From NCBI RefSeq assembly GCF_018860505.1, contig NZ_JAHKPU010000002.1, forward strand, positions 29,805 through 93,804: a stretch of DNA of 64,000 nt, in the 5' to 3' direction. Positions within the stretch are counted from its first letter, which is position 1; each line of letters begins with the position of its first letter. The notes beneath the pieces were generated by a model. The model had not been told where the DNA came from. It was given only the letters and a program-made list of their open reading frames with translations, and did no database searches. A program made the translations under genes and the position numbers. Shown here piece after piece: positions 1 through 7,135 of the stretch. Origin of the DNA: Pacificibacter marinus. GTDB taxonomy: Bacteria > Pseudomonadota > Alphaproteobacteria > Rhodobacterales > Rhodobacteraceae.

Positions 1-77
1 AAGTTCCGCACGGCCTCTTCTTCAAGCCAGGCTTTCACGTCCGCTGGTAGGTTCAGTTTGAATTGGGTTGTCTTCAT
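1..77 (-). CDS. Arc-family ribbon-helix-helix DNA-binding protein, 5' part only
   Basis: The gene starts with an ATG whose complement is at 75-77 and runs off the left edge of the window. The visible N-terminus reads M-K-T-T-Q-F-K-L-N-L-P and then a helix rich in Glu and Ala, which is the beta strand plus first helix of Arc/MetJ-type repressors. It is divergent from a second Arc-like gene, and the space between them holds two palindromes that such dimeric repressors typically bind. The family assignment rests on 25 residues and the context only. Confidence 0.6.
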   Translation of the reverse strand, partial: MKTTQFKLNLPADVKAWLEEEAVRN

Positions 78-95
78 ATTTACACCTCAACAAAA

Positions 96-135
96 GGACA
101 TTAAATGTCCATATCATTGAGGACAAATATTGTCC
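96..135. promoter_or_regulatory. Tandem palindromic operators between divergent Arc-like genes
   Basis: Two 15-bp palindromes share the form GGACA-N5-TGTCC. The one at 96-110 is perfect (GGACATT-A-AATGTCC); the one at 121-135 has one mismatch. Their centres are 25 bp apart, so they lie on roughly opposite faces of the helix. They fill the gap between the two divergent ribbon-helix-helix genes, which suggests autorepression of both. An ATG at 105 lies inside the first operator, one reason to prefer the start at 147 for the rightward gene. Confidence 0.65.
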
Positions 136-146
136 ATCATGGAATC

Positions 147-452
147 ATGAAAGATGAAGCCTTGGTCCAATTCAAACTCTTGCTTCCTGCCGCGCTGAAG
201 AAGCGTCTGGAAACACATGCCACCCTGAACCGGCGCAGCCTGTCGCAGGAAATCGTCGTCGCCCTAGAGGATAAGTATCCGGCCACAGAACCGGATGCGA
301 CGTCTGATCCAGCAGCCCGGCTGCTCTTCTGGCTTGCCAAACGCATCCGCCGAAGGAACCCGAAGCCTGGCTCTCCTAGGGACAAGCAAGCCGCCCTGTA
401 TGAGCGTATTGCGGGCGACATTGCTGAGCGCATGAAGGACATCGGCGAATAG
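147..452 (+). CDS. Arc-family ribbon-helix-helix transcriptional regulator
   Basis: A 101-residue protein. Residues 1-45 form the ribbon-helix-helix unit: a short strand (VQFKLLLP), then helices with the family pattern LKKRLETHA and RRSLSQEIVVALE. The rest is a basic, helical extension not seen in minimal Arc proteins and probably serves in oligomerisation or another contact. An upstream ATG at 105 would put the start inside an operator and add fourteen residues before the strand, so 147 is preferred. It is divergent from a related partial gene, implying a paired regulatory switch. Its targets beyond the shared operators are unknown. Confidence 0.75.
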   Translation: MKDEALVQFKLLLPAALKKRLETHATLNRRSLSQEIVVALEDKYPATEPDATSDPAARLLFWLAKRIRRRNPKPGSPRDKQAALYERIAGDIAERMKDIGE

Positions 453-454
453 CC

Positions 455-1096
455 CTAGTAGGCCACCCACTCATATCCGTGGGTGCCTTCGTGATCCTCC
501 CATTCAACACCGACCCCGCGACGCCAGCTTGACGACGAACAGCGCCGCGACGGCAGAACCCATTGCGGAGCGGCCGCTGGTGTCATGCGTTGCCAACCGA
601 ATTCACCCTGCGTTCCATAGGTCCCGAGGCGCATGTTGTAACTTTCAGAGCAATCATCATCACGGCCACGTTCGCGATGACTATAGTACCGCACATCCCA
701 GACGCGGATCGAGCGCACGAAATCGAATTCCAGACCACTGATGTCGATATCGGCACCGCCTTCAGCCACCTGAGCCAGAATGACTTCGCCGAGTGCCTGA
801 CCATTTCGGTAGCTGGCCTCCCAGATTCTAGGGGCCGTAATTTGCAACGGAGCGGGCTCAGAAACACCCATCGGGCAGCGCCAGATTTGCAACGGCGGCT
901 CAATCGGCCAGGGCGTAATCCTGCGGATAAACACAGCACGGGCATGGGCGCATTCTGCTGACGCGGGCCACCCACCGGCCAGGCAAAGCAGAATGGCGCA
1001 GTCCACCTGATAGGCTTTCGCCGCTTGTGGAGCCACGGTTGAAAGCAAAGCCATAGCGACCCCGCCGAGCCAATTCCTGATGAATCTGCACCGCAT
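455..1096 (-). CDS. TrbM/KikA-like secreted conjugation-associated protein
   Basis: A 213-residue protein with a signal peptide (basic start, hydrophobic core near residues 9-22, AxA-type cleavage before residue 29). The mature start has the pattern D-C-A-I-L-L-C-L-A-G-G followed by a Cys about ten residues later, which is the signature of TrbM/KikA/MpfK proteins encoded with conjugation genes and thought to act in the periplasm. More cysteines follow, suggesting disulphides. The C-terminal half matches nothing I recognise. It is convergent with the Arc-like gene, ending two bases after that gene's stop. The family call is by motif and is moderately sure. Confidence 0.55.
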   Translation of the reverse strand: MRCRFIRNWLGGVAMALLSTVAPQAAKAYQVDCAILLCLAGGWPASAECAHARAVFIRRITPWPIEPPLQIWRCPMGVSEPAPLQITAPRIWEASYRNGQALGEVILAQVAEGGADIDISGLEFDFVRSIRVWDVRYYSHRERGRDDDCSESYNMRLGTYGTQGEFGWQRMTPAAAPQWVLPSRRCSSSSWRRGVGVEWEDHEGTHGYEWVAY

Positions 1097-1206
1097 ATCA
1101 ATTCATGCCTTTTGATTACATTATTGCACTATTGTTACCCTACCGCCACTCTCTGCCTTTACACCATATGCGAGCATGCTCTTTGTGAGGCTCGCGCGCG
1201 TTTTGT

Positions 1207-1218
1207 GGAATATATTCC
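1207..1218. promoter_or_regulatory. Palindrome upstream of XRE regulator
   Basis: GGAATATATTCC is a perfect 12-bp palindrome 36 bp before the ATG of the XRE regulator at 1255. Its position fits an autoregulatory operator. No other copy upstream of the conjugation genes was noticed. Confidence 0.4.
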
Positions 1219-1254
1219 GTAGAGCGGTTCTTGTGATCTGGCCGAATACAGGCC

Positions 1255-1467
1255 ATGAAATTTCGAGAACGAGTAGGGTTAAATATCCGGAATCTAAGAA
1301 ATTCCAGAGGATTGAGCCAAGAACAACTAGGCTTAGCTGCGGAAGTCGATCGCAGCTATATCAGCGAGATCGAACTCGCTAGGAATTCAGCATCGCTCGA
1401 TGTTCTGGAGAGGATCGCAGATGCTCTCGGCGTCGATCCCAAGGAATTGTGTAACGAGAGGGGCTAG
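1255..1467 (+). CDS. XRE-family helix-turn-helix transcriptional regulator
   Basis: A 70-residue protein that is essentially one HTH_3 domain. Helix 2 (SQEQLGLAAEV), the turn (DRS) and helix 3 (YISEIELARN) occupy residues 20-43 and match the Cro/C1 family closely; the tail SLDVLERIADALGV is the usual fourth and fifth helix. Size and sequence resemble small regulators that accompany mobile elements and restriction-modification C proteins. It is followed after two bases by a 66-residue gene, so the two are probably co-transcribed. A palindrome at 1207-1218 is its likely own operator. Its regulon is unknown. Confidence 0.85.
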   Translation: MKFRERVGLNIRNLRNSRGLSQEQLGLAAEVDRSYISEIELARNSASLDVLERIADALGVDPKELCNERG

Positions 1468-1469
1468 TT

Positions 1470-1670
1470 ATGCCCGAACATGAAAGTGTTCGCTTAACGG
1501 CCGAAGCCATCGGCCGCATTACGTGTATAAAGACAGGCGAAGAAATCGGCCTGCTGTATCGGTGGGACAATGGCGAGACGCAGGCAGCGATCTATGAGAA
1601 CGGCTCGATCGAGTTGCCAGACTACCAAAATCAGGTCAGGGAACCAAGCCTTTCCGCAAAGCGCAGCTAA
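1470..1670 (+). CDS. Small hypothetical protein in operon with XRE regulator
   Basis: A 66-residue acidic to neutral protein starting two bases after the regulator's stop. It has no signal peptide or transmembrane segment. A CIKTGEEIGLLYRWDNGE stretch suggests a small beta-rich fold, and the last ten residues are polar. No family is recognised. Tight coupling to the XRE gene argues that it is real and perhaps modulates that regulator or acts as its partner. The insertion sequence begins very close to its stop, so its C-terminus may have been changed by that insertion. Confidence 0.5.
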   Translation: MPEHESVRLTAEAIGRITCIKTGEEIGLLYRWDNGETQAAIYENGSIELPDYQNQVREPSLSAKRS

Positions 1671-1850
1671 CGGCCGGTAGACCCATTTCGACCGATTCTG
1701 CGCTTGGCATGAGTGGGTGAGAACCACAGCGCGTTGCTGACATTGGCCGTGGCAAGGACGGCCCAAAGCATGCGTAATTGGGCTGCCCTCTGTTCTGAGG
1801 TCGAGCTCCCGATAAGATCACAGGATGACTGTGAACAAGGGAGATGAGAA

Positions 1851-2885
1851 ATGGATTACTTTGCTGGAATAGACGTATCGCTGCGATCCTGTGCGCTTTG
1901 CATTGTTGATGGCAAGGGAACAGTGCTGCTTGAGCGAGAGCTACCTTGCGAGGTCAGCTACATCGTTGAGTGCCTTGGAACGTTTCCCCATCCGATTGAA
2001 CGGGTTGGTTTTGAGGCGGGCACGATGAGCCAACATCTGTTTTTTGGCTTGAAGGCAGCGGCCCTTGACGTCGTTTGTATGGAGGCGCGTCAGGTCAATG
2101 CCGCGCTGTCAGCAATGCGCAACAAAACAGACAAGAATGATGCGCGCGGCATTGCTCAGGTACTGCGCACCGGTTGGTTCAGCCCTGTTCACATGAAGAG
2201 CCGCGAAGCGCATGGCGTCCGTGCGTTGCTGAGTACCCGCAAAGCGCTCCTGAAGAAGACAATGGATCTCGCCAACGAGGTACGTGGTCTGTTGAAGATC
2301 TTTGGCATTCGCCTGCCCACGACTGTGAAGCACGGCAGTTTTGACGGTGTTGTTCGACCGTTGATCGAGATGGACGACGTTCTGGTCCATGCTTTGGTGC
2401 CGCTGCTGGATGCACGCGTGGTTTTGTATCAGCACTTTTTGGAACTGGATCGCAGGGTCAAACGCGCTGCCAGCCAAGATGACGTGTGCATGCGGATGAT
2501 GACGGTCCCAGGCGTTGGTCCGATTGCATCCCTGACTTTCAAAGCCGCTGTGGACGATCCGACGCGCTTTAAACGATCTCGCACTGTTGGCGCGCATTTT
2601 GGGCTGACCCCGCGACGATACCAGTCTGGTGAGCACGACAATCCTGGCCGCATCTCGAAAGCGGGGGACAGGGATGTCCGCGCAACATTGTACGCAGCCG
2701 CCAACGCTTTGCTGATGCGAACGATGGCCGGGTCCCAGATCAAATCCTGGGGTATGAGGCTGGTGCGGACCAAAGGACGTCGCCGCGCCGTTGTCGCCGT
2801 CGCTCGCAAACTCGCCGTCTTGCTCCACCGGATGTGGATTGATGGCACGGAATTTCGTCAGGATCAGGTGGGAGGCAAAGCATGA
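1851..2885 (+). CDS. IS110-family DEDD transposase/recombinase
   Basis: A 344-residue protein of normal length for the family. The N-terminal RuvC-like DEDD domain is visible: GIDVS at residues 6-10 (first Asp), a Glu in VGFEAG, and DKNDARGIA around residue 90. The C-terminal Transposase_20 domain has the helix-hairpin-helix VPGVGPIAS and the segment GLTPRRYQSG followed by RISKAGD, where the serine is the expected catalytic nucleophile. These residues are intact. Enzymes of this family use a bridge RNA to pair donor and target DNA and cut without conventional inverted repeats. The ATG follows a good ribosome-binding site (GGGAGATGAGAA). Confidence 0.93.
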   Translation: MDYFAGIDVSLRSCALCIVDGKGTVLLERELPCEVSYIVECLGTFPHPIERVGFEAGTMSQHLFFGLKAAALDVVCMEARQVNAALSAMRNKTDKNDARGIAQVLRTGWFSPVHMKSREAHGVRALLSTRKALLKKTMDLANEVRGLLKIFGIRLPTTVKHGSFDGVVRPLIEMDDVLVHALVPLLDARVVLYQHFLELDRRVKRAASQDDVCMRMMTVPGVGPIASLTFKAAVDDPTRFKRSRTVGAHFGLTPRRYQSGEHDNPGRISKAGDRDVRATLYAAANALLMRTMAGSQIKSWGMRLVRTKGRRRAVVAVARKLAVLLHRMWIDGTEFRQDQVGGKA

Positions 2886-3180
2886 TCTAAAACGCCAACA
2901 CCAAACCTGACGGGGTCGTCCCTCACCGGACGAGGTTCGTGGAAGAAGCCGAAAATGGCTGCTGCGCCTCTTGAAGCGCGTCTCAAAGCAAGGCTCTCCA
3001 CTGCCGATCCGACATATGCGTGCAGCGGTGCCAGCACGGCATCAACCAGACTGCGAAGAGAAGCGTGACCCGGATGAGTGACAAAGACCCGAAAGAAAGA
3101 AGGAAAATGAGCTTGACCCAAACACCCAATTAGAGAAGCCGCCATTGACAGACCTTGCAGCGAAGGGCAGAATTGAGTTC
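2886..3180 (+). ncRNA. Possible bridge RNA region of the IS110-type element
   Basis: About 300 bp without a convincing gene follow the transposase. A clear hairpin (TCGTCC, six-base loop, GGACGA) is at 2916-2933. Bridge RNAs lie upstream of the transposase in the IS110 subgroup and downstream in the IS1111 subgroup; both flanks are long enough here, so the placement is tentative and no RNA boundary is claimed. Confidence 0.22.
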
Positions 3181-3355
3181 AAATTGAACAAATTTTGGCA
3201 AAGCAGCGCATGTCTCCTATCACGGTAGTGACAAAAGTCGCTCAGCAGGCTCCGAGGCTATGAACGGGCTTTTTTGATGCATCAAACGGCGTTTATTTTC
3301 AAAATGCTAAAAGAAGTTTTTTTGGGTAAGGAGCATTTTCTATGAACGCATTAAA

Positions 3356-4090
3356 ATGAACCGACAAATGTTAAATCAAAACACTCTCGACACTTTCATG
3401 AATACTTTCATCGGCTATGGCGATTTCAATGCTGACACTTGGTTCATTGGTATGGAAGAAGGTGGGGGCAATAGCCTTGAGGATGTCCAGACCCGCATCG
3501 GCATATGGGCGGAGCGTGGAGGACGTATCCTTGAGGACTGCGCAGAGTATCATCACGCGATTGGAGTGGGTCATTTATTCACTCCTCCAGTGCGTGCCGC
3601 ACAACGCACATGGGATTGGCTTATGCGGGCACAACTTCTATCCGAGGGTAAGGCTCATGACATTACTACATCAAAAGTGATGCAGGGCGAGCGTTGGTTG
3701 CGAAGTGGGTCTAAGACCTGCGGAATTGAGTTGTTGCCACTTCCTTCACCCAAGACAAGTGTTTGGCACTACAACCAATTCTCAAATGATCCGATCCTGC
3801 GCAATCGGGCCAGCTATAAAGCTGCGATGTTGCCAACGCGGATCACGGCGATCAAAAATGCTATTAACACCCACAAGCCGCGTAACGTAGTGTTCTACAG
3901 CAAACAATATCAAGCTCATTGGCAACAGATTGCGGGTAAGGATTTTGTCGAAGTCGACGGCCTGCAGGTCACGCATTCACGCGACACTAGTTTTTTTTGC
4001 ACCATGCATCCGGCGGCGCAAATAAAAGGTGCCGGCAAAAAAATTGCCTATTGGGAAAACATCGGTAGGCGGCTGGCGGGCTCAGAATAG
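3356..4090 (+). CDS. Hypothetical protein with uracil-DNA-glycosylase-like motifs
   Basis: A 244-residue protein of no family I can name with certainty. Residues 29-37 (WFIGMEEGG) sit where uracil-DNA glycosylase superfamily proteins have their first motif, and a late FFCTMHPAA segment near residues 215-221 resembles their HPSP motif; between them is an alternating alpha/beta pattern. A remote UDG-fold protein is therefore plausible, but the usual catalytic residues are not evident. A good ribosome-binding site (AAGGAG near 3329) serves an ATG at 3342 that opens a five-codon frame M-N-A-L-K, whose stop overlaps this start codon (ATGA); translation may be coupled. The base composition is AT-richer than the conjugation genes. 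Confidence 0.6.
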   Translation: MNRQMLNQNTLDTFMNTFIGYGDFNADTWFIGMEEGGGNSLEDVQTRIGIWAERGGRILEDCAEYHHAIGVGHLFTPPVRAAQRTWDWLMRAQLLSEGKAHDITTSKVMQGERWLRSGSKTCGIELLPLPSPKTSVWHYNQFSNDPILRNRASYKAAMLPTRITAIKNAINTHKPRNVVFYSKQYQAHWQQIAGKDFVEVDGLQVTHSRDTSFFCTMHPAAQIKGAGKKIAYWENIGRRLAGSE

Positions 4091-4396
4091 CATCTTAGTG
4101 TCCGAAAGATTTTCGGCGAAAAACGACCCGTTGTTGATCCAATGGATAGCAGCAATTAGTGCGTCGATAGCAAAAGCACACTTTACCCGCATAGCTGACC
4201 TTGGTGCAAACCGCAGCGAAGGTCCGGTTTCCGCCCAAGGTGTCTATCGACACGAACGGCCCTTAGCGGCCCCTGATCAGGCCACCAAGCGCTGCGCCAC
4301 AGCTTTCGCATTGCGGACATTGAGGCAAAGCATCTTTCAAGTGTAGTTCGTGGTAGATGAGCGCACTGTGATTGAGCAATTCAGTATGAGGTCAGT
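4091..4396. other. Intergenic stretch with no recognised feature
   Basis: About 300 bp between the UDG-like gene and the HNH gene. I see no convincing gene. The segment near 4300-4330 (GCATTGCGGACATTGAGG) resembles degenerate filler also seen near 5300 and 6930 and common between genes in roseobacters. Confidence 0.4.
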
Positions 4397-5284
4397 ATGA
4401 TTGAACACGTCAAAATCCTATGTTGTCGAATCTCATGGATGAAAGAATATAGATCAAGGGAAGAGCGTCCATTTTCTTATCACAGCTACATCCGTGACGG
4501 AAACACCCCAGCAGAGGCTCTGAATTTTCGAGCTTGCGATGACAACCTGTTTAGAGGCTACGTTCCTGTTGGGGACGACAAGAGCGGCAACTACGGAAAG
4601 ATAGCAATCGAACGGCTTGGTGCATCAAAAAACGCTGAACGAACGTCACCAGTTGTTGTCGTTTTTTGTGCTCCCCATGAACAGAATGGTGGCCTTCGAA
4701 TTGTAGGTTTCTACCCAAGTGCCACCGTTCTTCGAAAGCCTGAAATTTCTGAACTTCCTGATCGAACGCCAATCACGCGAGTGATTGCAGATAGCGCGGT
4801 TCTTATCCCTGAAGCAGAGCGTCACTTTGCAATTCCCGGTCGAAAAGAAGGTGGATTTGGTCAGTCAAGTTTGTGGTATGGCTTAAATGAAGAGACGCCG
4901 TTACGCTCTGACGTTCTCAAGTATGTTCAAAATCAAACTGCCCTACCTGGCGATCAACCAAGCGTAATTGAGTATCGCCGAAAGAGACTTCACGAACGAT
5001 GGGAAGGTCGGGCAAACTCGCGCCACCTAATTCACGAAAAGGGTTACTGTTGCGATGCATGTAACTATTCCATTTCAGAAGCGGACCAACCGATTTGGGG
5101 TAGTGGATTTGAGTTGCACCACCTCCTTCCTTGGGCAGATTTGAATGAAGGAGACGAACGAGCGCTAAATGCCAGCGACTTTGCCGTATTGTGCTCGACC
5201 TGCCATCGCGCAATCCATCGGTCTCTGTATGTTTCGGACGTCGCAACATTTCGAACAAAGGTTTTGGCAAAACGAGGATTCTAG
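4397..5284 (+). CDS. HNH endonuclease with N-terminal recognition-like domain
   Basis: A 295-residue protein. The C-terminus is a zinc-supported HNH nuclease: a CxxC pair at Cys219/Cys222, the His-His of ELHHLLPW at 241-242, a second CxxC (CSTC, 266-269) and His270/His274. The N-terminal two thirds contain a beta-rich region with VVVVFCAPHEQ and LRIVGFYPSATV, reminiscent of small readers fused to modification-dependent HNH nucleases such as McrA relatives; that part is inference. A role in restricting modified foreign DNA would fit the context between two other cargo genes. The ATG at 4397 follows GAGGTCAGT. Composition is AT-richer than the virB region, suggesting separate acquisition. Confidence 0.75.
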   Translation: MIEHVKILCCRISWMKEYRSREERPFSYHSYIRDGNTPAEALNFRACDDNLFRGYVPVGDDKSGNYGKIAIERLGASKNAERTSPVVVVFCAPHEQNGGLRIVGFYPSATVLRKPEISELPDRTPITRVIADSAVLIPEAERHFAIPGRKEGGFGQSSLWYGLNEETPLRSDVLKYVQNQTALPGDQPSVIEYRRKRLHERWEGRANSRHLIHEKGYCCDACNYSISEADQPIWGSGFELHHLLPWADLNEGDERALNASDFAVLCSTCHRAIHRSLYVSDVATFRTKVLAKRGF

Positions 5285-5438
5285 TTAGTCTCGGCCCATT
5301 GCCGACATTGGCTCGTCGTTGGGCATGCTGCGGTGCGGCCTGTCAAACTGGTCATTCGCTTTGAATAATACTGTTCCTCCCAGCCTTGTCCCGTGGTAGT
5401 TAAGTGGGTGCTTTTGATCAGATTTATTGGGCTAGGTT

Positions 5439-6872
5439 ATGACAGATATTCTCTACAAGTACCGTGCGGATGGCAAATTTACGGAGAGCATAATAACGAC
5501 TAAGAAAGCTTATTTGGCTACGGCCCATCAACTAAACGACCCGTTTGAATGCACTCTCCAGGAAGTGGCCCCAGCTTGGTTTGAGAAAAATATCCAAGAA
5601 GGAATGAGCGCGTCAATCTTGGGCTTCATGATGGAAGCTCAAAGGGCGGCGTCTAATGGCGAAGATTTCTTTGGATATACATCTGATAAGATCTCCTTTG
5701 TGACTGAGAAAATAGCTTCGTCGGAAAATTTAGATACAAAGTACAATGCTTGGAGAGCTTTTATGCTGGACCACACCGGCCATGAACCGTCCGACATTCG
5801 AAAAACACTCTATCAAATGGACACTCAACTCACGGAAACTGGTATCCTTAGCTTATCCATAAATCCCGTTCAGGACTTGATGTGGGCTCACTACGGCGAC
5901 AACCATTATGGCGTCTGTTTCGGCTTCAAGCGGGCTGCTGGATCAAAGCTAGCTGATCCAAATCACTGTCTACCTGTACGGTATTCGGATAAACTACCAG
6001 AGATGGCCGATGATGGACTGCAGACCGCTTTGACCTTGGCGGTTGATGAGAACGGGCAGCCGTATACTTCAAGTCTCAAGATGGCCTTTACAGATAAGAC
6101 ATTTCAACGTGTCATTTCGACGAAACCAACTTCGTGGGCCTATGAGGAGGAAGTTAGGTACGTCGAACCATATTCTGGTCTCTGCGATCTACCCGGCCCT
6201 TTGATAGAAGTCATTTTTGGTCTCAGGTGTTCAGCGGAACGACAGGAGCACTACATAGAGCTGTTGCGTGATCATTCAGACAACGAAGTCCGATTGTTCA
6301 AGATTAAGAAACGTGATGGCGGAAACACTCTTGAGCGGGTCGAACTGGAGCCCCCGATCTTGCAACCGCGAGCAAGATCGTTGCCAGACAATAAGCTTGA
6401 GCAACCTAGGGAGATGTCCGAAAAGGAGCTTGCGGCATGGATGGAACAACTTATCCAGAAAGAAATGTACGGAGAGGTGATTTTTCAAACTGCCGAGAAC
6501 CTGTCAAGATCGCCTGACTCTCCTCTTTTACGTCACATAAAGGCCACTGCCCATGGGCTCGCCGGAGAACACGACAAAGCGCTTATCGAATACAAGACGC
6601 TCTCTAATAGCTTTCCCGAAGTTGCCGCTGGTTGGTATGGCATGGCATGCGCCTACGAGGCGATGGGACAGTTAGAGAAAGTGGTCGCGCTTCTGCGAAC
6701 AGCATACAACTTGAACGAAACAGACCCAAGCATCACATTAAACTTGGGAGTTCACCTGGTCTCCGACAAGCAAACCCTCGAAGAAGGCATGACGCTATTG
6801 CGCAAAGCTGATGAGTTGGGCCACCGACGGGCACGACAAATTATCAACAGTTATTCCCAGAGAAAATTATAA
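5439..6872 (+). CDS. DUF2971 protein with C-terminal TPR repeats
   Basis: A 477-residue protein in two parts. Residues 1-270 match DUF2971: LYKYR near the start, LNDPFEC near residue 33, SLSINPVQDLMWAHYGD followed by HYGVCFGF around 135-165. DUF2971 proteins are frequent in phage-defence islands, though their activity is not settled. From about residue 330 the sequence becomes helical, with tetratricopeptide units (for example GWYGMACAYEAMGQLEKVVALLRTAY near 405-430). Such TPR tails often sense or bind partners. It stands alone with its own upstream region (5285-5438), in the same AT-richer cargo block as the HNH gene. Confidence 0.75.
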   Translation: MTDILYKYRADGKFTESIITTKKAYLATAHQLNDPFECTLQEVAPAWFEKNIQEGMSASILGFMMEAQRAASNGEDFFGYTSDKISFVTEKIASSENLDTKYNAWRAFMLDHTGHEPSDIRKTLYQMDTQLTETGILSLSINPVQDLMWAHYGDNHYGVCFGFKRAAGSKLADPNHCLPVRYSDKLPEMADDGLQTALTLAVDENGQPYTSSLKMAFTDKTFQRVISTKPTSWAYEEEVRYVEPYSGLCDLPGPLIEVIFGLRCSAERQEHYIELLRDHSDNEVRLFKIKKRDGGNTLERVELEPPILQPRARSLPDNKLEQPREMSEKELAAWMEQLIQKEMYGEVIFQTAENLSRSPDSPLLRHIKATAHGLAGEHDKALIEYKTLSNSFPEVAAGWYGMACAYEAMGQLEKVVALLRTAYNLNETDPSITLNLGVHLVSDKQTLEEGMTLLRKADELGHRRARQIINSYSQRKL

Positions 6873-7135
6873 TACTCCCGGCCCTGAGCTGCAATTCGAC
6901 TTTTTAGGTCAATGCTGCGATTGCAGCCCGCATTGTTGACATTCGCTATGGGGCGGACGACGCGCGGTGATGCCCGCTGGTTATGGCTCAGCACACCCCC
7001 ACGGCTAAGCGTTTCTGTCTTATACGTCTAGCGTCGGATCTCTTCGCTGGTATGACGCTTACTTGGACGGGGCAGCAGGCGCCATACATTCCATGCAGAG
7101 ACTTTGCGCCACGGCATTTACCGCAGTGCAAAGGT

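Larger units (their letters stand above)
1680..3180 (+). mobile_element. IS110-family insertion sequence (approximate limits)
   Basis: The element is defined by its DEDD transposase gene at 1851-2885 and by long non-coding flanks on both sides (about 170 bp left, about 300 bp right). IS110-family elements lack terminal inverted repeats and move through a structured bridge RNA made from one of these flanks, so the ends cannot be placed by inspection and are approximate. The gene is intact, so the element may be active. It separates the XRE pair from the 3.3-6.9 kb cargo genes. Confidence 0.65.

Noticed and set aside
2109..2828. Long open frame antisense to the IS110-type transposase
   Set aside because: It mirrors the codon bias of the real transposase gene, has no domain pattern and no plausible start signal.
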